64,000 nt of DNA from G963663495 sp963663495 (GTDB lineage Bacteria; Bacteroidota; Rhodothermia; Rhodothermales; Bin80). The position numbers were made by a program, and so were the translations under genes. This document shows positions 59,590-64,000 of the stretch, piece by piece. Under the pieces are notes generated by a model that did not search any database, was not told the origin of the DNA, and saw only the letters and a program-made list of their open reading frames with translations. Location: the NCBI GenBank assembly GCA_963663495.1, contig OY760427.1, forward strand, positions 496,001 to 560,000, in the 5' to 3' direction. The first letter of the stretch is position 1; every line of letters begins with the position of its first letter.

Positions 59590-60412
59590 CGCGGCGCAAG
59601 TACCGGACCTGCAGCTGGAGGCACATGGTGACAGGAGCCGCGCCGCAGTCGGTCGCATTTTGTGCGAGGAATTTCGCTTTCTGGATGCTCTCGGGTGGCC
59701 GCAGCGGACCGGGAATATTGCCGGGCCGTGTTTGTTGGAGGCGCCGGATACGGTGAGTGAGGTTAAAGACTTTGAGGTCGTGTTGATCTCCGACCGCCAT
59801 ACGACCACTATCTGGAATACGCTGATGGCTAAGGAGCATCCCCGCGGATTGAAGACGCTTGCGGGGGTACAGGTACAGGTGCGATGTTTCGGAGTTTGTC
59901 TGGAGTACTGGGCGCTGTCGGGTTTTCGGCAGCGGCGTTGTACCTGAAGCCTCGGGATACACGGATGGCATGGAGTAATGAGAAGCGGGATCGGGATCGC
60001 GTGGTGGAGATGAGCGGCTTCCTGATTCGTCCCGCAGTACGATGTCGGAATCTGGCCAGCCATCTGTTGGGACGGATACTGCGGCGATTGCCGGAAGACT
60101 TCCGTGCGCGGTATGGTTATGCGCCCTTCCTAGTCGAGACGTTTGTGGGGCAGGATCAGCGGCGGGCTTTCTTCGTGTGGGGATAACCATGGGAAGGGGC
60201 GGCATACCCCCACGCAGGAATGCAAGCGAAAGCCGAAGATAATATACATCAAGAAGCTGGATGTACCGGAGCTGTATCCGCGGTTGGAGGTGGGTGCGGG
60301 GGGCACGGTGATGGGTGGTCCCGAGCAGGAGTTTGGTGGAGCGCCATTGGGGGACAAGAGGCGCAGTGCTCGTTTGGTAAAGAGCGCAGCAATGTTGGCA
60401 GCGTCTACAGGT
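59590..60412 (+). pseudogene. DruA(DUF4338)-IS4 transposase fusion, copy C, decayed and truncated
   Basis: Fragments in several frames match the DruA half of copies A and B: SRAAVGRILCEEFRFLDALG, TTTIWNTLMAKEHPRGLK, GVLGAVGFSAAALYLKPRDTRMAWS, CRNLASHLLGRILRRLPEDF, YGYAPFLVETFVGQD, then EQEFGGAPLGDKRRSARLVKSAAML. At about 60412 the match ends, before the DDE core. At least three frameshifts. Here it lies on the + strand. Confidence 0.75.
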
Positions 60413-60734
60413 GGCCCCCGGCTAAACAGGTTTATAAGCGGCGCTTTCAGCATCACACGGTCAATCAGCCTGCAATATTCATGATGTACCCTGTTCGGGT
60501 CTAAAAGTGCTGTTTCGGTACCTGCAGGACCGATTGTGCGTTGTTCATGCGTAGGGACGACCATGAGAGGGGCTGAAAACACTAGTTTAGGCCCTTTTCC
60601 CGACTCGATAGCGGTCACATTACCGAGATTTTGGGAAGACGTCTGTCGGGTAGACACACCTCTGCCTACCTTCTCTTTCCGCTTTCCGCGTTGGGCGCCT
60701 GCGGTGTCGAAGCGCAGGCGCAAATATGACTTAG
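60413..60734 (+). other. Junction between DruA-IS4 relic and IS1380
   Basis: Contains the unmarked left end of the IS1380 element; no clear copy of the right-end palindrome is visible here, so the boundary cannot be set. No gene. Confidence 0.4.
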
Positions 60735-62375
60735 CTAGCTCTTCATGGGAAGCGTGATCCATGTGAGTTGACAATAACGTCGCCAAAATTGCTCCCATGC
60801 AGCATCTGCGCTGGCGGCAATGTGGATAACGATGTTGCGCGCGTGTTGTACGAAGCGGGCCCCCACCTTGAGTACACGCTCGCGATAGGTGCTCAGACTT
60901 ATCTGGGATTCGTCAGGCTCCCGCATAAGGCAGCGCCCCACATGCATGAGCTGATAAGTTAGAAGGTATACCTGTAGCAGGACCTCGTTCTCGGCTCGGA
61001 TCTCGGCATCCTGTTCCGACTCATCCTGTTCCGACTCATCCTGTTCCGACTCATCCTGTTCCGACTCATCCTGTTCCGACCCATCCTGTTCCGACCCATC
61101 CTGTTCCGACCCATCCTGTTCCGACCCATCCTGTTCCGACTCATCCTGTTCCGACTCATCAGGCACCCGCACTACAGGCCGGCCCTTATAGTGTGTCTTC
61201 GGACGGAGAACCGACGACAGCGCCATGGAGCAAGCCGCATTCAGCTCCCCGAAGTGCTTTTCCGCCTTTCCTCTCTTCCGGTACAGATTCACAAGCTGCT
61301 CTGCCGGATAGGCTTCTACATCCAGATCGGTGATCAGATAGAAATGCCGCGGAAAAAGCTCTCCCGGCACCGGAACAACCACGAGCACCACACGACGCTC
61401 TACGGACCAGCACTTTGCACGGTAGCGCAGTTCGTGGTAGCATTCGTCCGACGGCTGATCACCCTCCAAATGAGGCGCCGCAAGCCCGTCAATCACATCG
61501 TTCCCTTTCAGACGCATCACGTAGCCGATACGGTCGTTCTCCAGCTTATCACATAACTCGCCACTGTTGAAGCCTGCGTCCAATCGGACAATGACCTTGT
61601 CGGCCACATGTTCACGCAATGCCAGCCCAATGCGTCGAATGAAACCGTAGCAGTCCTTCACCACATTCTTCGTGCCCCCTCGCAATTCCGCCCCCAACAT
61701 GTCGCCCGACTCACCGCATATGGCGATAAGGGGCAGAAAGATGGTGCGCTTGTAATATCCGTTCCACTTGCTGCCCTGCTGCTTGCCATGCGTATCTACC
61801 GGTACACCGTCCACATCAAAGACCACCTCGGGGCGGCGCTTCCCGCCACCACGCTGCAGCAGGTGCTCCATGGCGAATGTCTCTACAAAAAGGCGCAACT
61901 TCTTGAAATTCTTTTTCCCGGCCAACATGTGCACGAAGCGAGACATGGTTGGCTGGGATGCCAGGGACCTATCGTCCTGTAATGCCCTCATACCCCTTTT
62001 GGAAGAAGTGGCCACGCGCATGGCGGGGTCCCTTCGAAGCTTGTCCGCATCTGACTGACGTCCCCACCCCTGCACATGTTGCAGCAGTAACTGCCGCACT
62101 AACTCCTCAAGGCTATGCGTAATCCGAGCTTGGGACCGATTGTCCTTAAGCACGGAAGCGAGTCGGCATGCCAAGGTGCTGATCACCATGAGCAGGCGCA
62201 TAGGAATGACGCCGGCATCCGATGTTAGATTATCGGTCTTGGAGCGTACAACTTTAACGGATTTATTGAACTGGCAAGCGAACAGAAGGTTGGATTTGGG
62301 ATCTGGCATCGGGTGTGTTACAGGGTGAATGGGTATTGGGGTTTCTGAACGTTTGAGCGTCGCACAGGATCCCAT
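60735..62375 (-). CDS. IS1380-family transposase, intact, with acidic pentapeptide repeat
   Basis: 546 aa. DDE motifs: FDVDGVPVD (first Asp), VIVRLDAGFNSGE (second Asp), and RKRGKAEKHFGELN (Glu). The N-terminal 25 residues may not be translated; MPDPKSNLLFACQ is an alternative start. An unusual linker near residues 405-455 consists of ten pentapeptides D(E/G)SEQ, just before a final helical part (LLQVYLLTYQLMHVGRCL). The other copy in the window has about two such units. Adjacent to pglX. Confidence 0.9.
   Translation of the reverse strand: MGSCATLKRSETPIPIHPVTHPMPDPKSNLLFACQFNKSVKVVRSKTDNLTSDAGVIPMRLLMVISTLACRLASVLKDNRSQARITHSLEELVRQLLLQHVQGWGRQSDADKLRRDPAMRVATSSKRGMRALQDDRSLASQPTMSRFVHMLAGKKNFKKLRLFVETFAMEHLLQRGGGKRRPEVVFDVDGVPVDTHGKQQGSKWNGYYKRTIFLPLIAICGESGDMLGAELRGGTKNVVKDCYGFIRRIGLALREHVADKVIVRLDAGFNSGELCDKLENDRIGYVMRLKGNDVIDGLAAPHLEGDQPSDECYHELRYRAKCWSVERRVVLVVVPVPGELFPRHFYLITDLDVEAYPAEQLVNLYRKRGKAEKHFGELNAACSMALSSVLRPKTHYKGRPVVRVPDESEQDESEQDGSEQDGSEQDGSEQDGSEQDESEQDESEQDESEQDESEQDAEIRAENEVLLQVYLLTYQLMHVGRCLMREPDESQISLSTYRERVLKVGARFVQHARNIVIHIAASADAAWEQFWRRYCQLTWITLPMKS
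61008..61160 (-). repeat. 15-bp tandem repeat inside the IS1380 transposase gene
   Basis: Ten near-perfect units of TCATCCTGTTCCGAC (with TCAT/CCAT variants) in frame with the transposase, so the protein gains DESEQ or DGSEQ per unit. The homologous position at bases 38-67 of the first copy has two units. Confidence 0.95.
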
Positions 62376-62733
62376 TCAAACCGTGTATAGTCAACATATT
62401 ACACCATAATATTAAACGACGATTCCCCGCCACTTAACTCCCTCATGAATAAGGGAGGATCACATCCTGCAGCAGCCCGACTATGGCTTCGGGATAACCT
62501 TCTGCTGTTCCACTATTATTGGCCCAATACTATCTTCGTCCCTTCTGTGGTTATTCCCAAACAGTTCGGAAATCATTTCACCCCTCAACGCTCACCCCGG
62601 ATGTAGTAGCCATTGCTTCCGATGTTGACGGCGCGTTCGATTCGGTGCTGGGCGGGAGTGCAATACGGTAGGCTGCTCAGGTGCAATTTCGCTAAGTTTG
62701 CCCACTATTGTCTCCACACTGCCTGGTATTTCG

Positions 62734-64000
62734 TTGGATCTCGCCGCACTCAAGAACTACGCACGGGAGGCGCGCCATACGTTTCGTGCGGCGGTAGTAA
62801 TGCGCGCTGCCGAACTGGGCGTGCAGCCAGATTGCATTGAACCCGCGCGTACCGACGGAAACGTTGTGCGCATCGGGCCACGGACCGTCTCGCTGAAAGA
62901 CGGAGAACAGCGCCGAACACTTGAGCGTCGCATTCTCCGCGAAGGATTTGGCCCTGTGATGGACGAGATGGCCTACACATGGTTCAACCGCTTTGCGGCC
63001 ATCCGCTATATGGAGCTGCATGGCTACCTGCAGGGAGGCATGCGGCTTCTCAGCGACCTCGATCAGCCGGAGATGCTGCGCAGAGCGCATGAAGTAGCCC
63101 TTCCCGGCCTGGATGCAGCCTATGTGCTTTCCCTCAAGATGGATGGCAACCGGGATGACGAGCTTTTTCGGATGCTGTTTCTGGCACAGTGCAGGGCGCT
63201 GCACACATCCATGCCGCTCCTTTTTGACAGCATCGGCAGCGAGACGGAGCTGCTTCTGCCATCGCGGCTGCTGCGCCCGGACTCCATCATGCGAGAGCTG
63301 GTACGTGCGATAGAAGAGGAGGACTGGCAGCATATAGAAATCGTGGGATGGCTGTACCAGTTCTATATTTCGGAGCGTAAGGAGGAGGTGATCGGCAAGG
63401 TGGTGCCTGTAGAGGACTTGCCGGCAGCCACGCAGCTGTTCACCCCTCGCTGGATTGTACGTTACCTGGTACAGAACGCTTTGGGGGTGGAGGGAGAGTA
63501 CAGCGTTGTACCGGCCTCTTTTTCCTTTGACCCTGCGCGGTTCACGTTTTTGGATCCTGCGGTGGGTTCGGGCCACTTTCTGGTGGAGGCCTATGATGCG
63601 CTGATGGGGGTGTATTTACAGCGGGGGTACCGGAAGGAGGAGGCTGTCCGCCGGATCCTGGAGGACAATCTGTTCGGTTTGGACATAGATCCGCGGGCGG
63701 TACAGCTGGCCAGCTTTGCGCTCATGATGAAGGGGCGCAGGGATGACAGGGAGCTGCTGACGAGGCCTGTCCGGCTGAAGCTGGCGTGCATTACCCGCAG
63801 CGCGGAACTGGACACGCAGCAGCTGGCCGCGGCCATTCCGCTTGCGGAGTATGGTTTGGAGCGTAGCGACTTGGAGGCATTGAAGGAGTTATTTGCAGAG
63901 GCATCGGGGCGTGGATCGCTGATCCGGGTACCGAAGCGGGTGCAGGAGTGTTTACCGAGGCTTAGGCAGATGGGAGACCAATCGAAGGACATGCACGGTG
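62734..64000 (+). CDS. pglX: BREX type 1 methyltransferase PglX, N-terminal part
   Basis: Open to the window edge. TTG 62734 (LDLAALKNYAREARHTFRAAV) is the most likely start, since PglX proteins begin LKNYAPEAR within a few residues. Family stretches: YTWFNRFAAIRYMELHGYL, FLAQCRALHTSMPLLFDSI, TELLLPSRLLRPDSIMREL, EEDWQHIEIVGWLYQFYISERKEEVIG, LFTPRWIVRYLVQN, and the methyltransferase motif I FLDPAVGSGHFLVEAYDAL. This is the BREX adenine methyltransferase that marks self DNA. Upstream brxABC genes are not in the window; the IS1380 copy ends 275 bp before it. Confidence 0.88.
   Translation, partial: MDLAALKNYAREARHTFRAAVVMRAAELGVQPDCIEPARTDGNVVRIGPRTVSLKDGEQRRTLERRILREGFGPVMDEMAYTWFNRFAAIRYMELHGYLQGGMRLLSDLDQPEMLRRAHEVALPGLDAAYVLSLKMDGNRDDELFRMLFLAQCRALHTSMPLLFDSIGSETELLLPSRLLRPDSIMRELVRAIEEEDWQHIEIVGWLYQFYISERKEEVIGKVVPVEDLPAATQLFTPRWIVRYLVQNALGVEGEYSVVPASFSFDPARFTFLDPAVGSGHFLVEAYDALMGVYLQRGYRKEEAVRRILEDNLFGLDIDPRAVQLASFALMMKGRRDDRELLTRPVRLKLACITRSAELDTQQLAAAIPLAEYGLERSDLEALKELFAEASGRGSLIRVPKRVQECLPRLRQMGDQSKDMHG

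Larger units (their letters stand above)
60735..62458 (-). mobile_element. IS1380-family insertion sequence, copy 2
   Basis: Right end at 62458 by comparison with copy 1 (identical up to GGGAGG, then different). The left end lies somewhere between 60413 and 60734. Inserted immediately upstream of pglX. Confidence 0.75.

Noticed and set aside
61008..61160. CRISPR-like array
   Set aside because: Units are contiguous 15-bp tandem repeats without spacers and lie in frame within a transposase gene.
62692..63576. 294-residue open frame on the minus strand at the right edge
   Set aside because: It lies antisense to a clear PglX coding sequence and has no protein family features.

Overview
The window looks like a marine-type Bacteroidota/Rhodothermota bacterium. 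Three things support this: a secreted glycoside hydrolase with a C-terminal T9SS-like sorting domain (NHPNPF...GVYF), a complete Alternative Complex III operon followed directly by a caa3 oxidase with the A2-type YSHP helix-VI motif (the arrangement known from Rhodothermus), and a Bacteroidota-style CoxB. The assignment is inferred from gene content only. The genome appears IS-rich and is losing genes: many reading frames carry single in-frame stops or frameshifts.

Layout. 1-6.6 kb: a truncated IS1380 copy, a secreted GH16 glucanase, a group II intron with no reverse transcriptase, and a two-gene unit of unknown function split by a TnpB element. 6.6-11.7 kb (+): first cytochrome oxidase locus (cupredoxin-like lipoprotein, A1-type CoxA, CoxC, CoxD-like subunit IV, two small membrane proteins, CoxB). 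12-22.6 kb: decayed DNA with a deleted TnpB element, a TPR relic, an IS66 relic, a GPP34-cytochrome P450 fusion with a GPP34 relic beside it, and an RND pump relic whose 3' end carries another TnpB element. 23-38.4 kb (-): BNR/sialidase-like lipoprotein, then the respiratory operon actABCDEF-orf-sco-coxB-coxA-coxC-(subunit IV/cytochrome c fusion) transcribed leftward, and a MATE exporter upstream. 38.5-40.4 kb (+): a BIG2/LVIVD-repeat secreted protein. 40.6-48.2 kb: a fourth TnpB element and two DruA(DUF4338)-IS4 transposases. 48.2-64 kb: a defence island containing broken hsdR, RecG-like and integrase relics, a minimal nucleotidyltransferase pair, a PD-(D/E)xK nuclease plus Ski2-like helicase operon (Hachiman-like), hsdM, a third DruA-IS4 relic, an intact IS1380, and the start of a BREX pglX that runs off the edge.

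The electron-transport genes form a coherent module: ACIII oxidises quinol and passes electrons through ActA/ActE hemes to the caa3 oxidase encoded just downstream; the separate A1-type oxidase at 7-12 kb is a second terminal oxidase.

The most unusual signal is the set of four TnpB elements (4686-6143, 12003-12940, 19452-20909, 40615-42077). Each is flanked by a perfect 8-bp target duplication and ends in imperfect inverted repeats (GGGAGTTATAT...ATATAATTCCC). That is the signature of a DDE transposase, not of the IS200/IS605 or IS607 recombinases that normally move tnpB. The elements encode no transposase themselves, so they look like tnpB cargo mobilised in trans.
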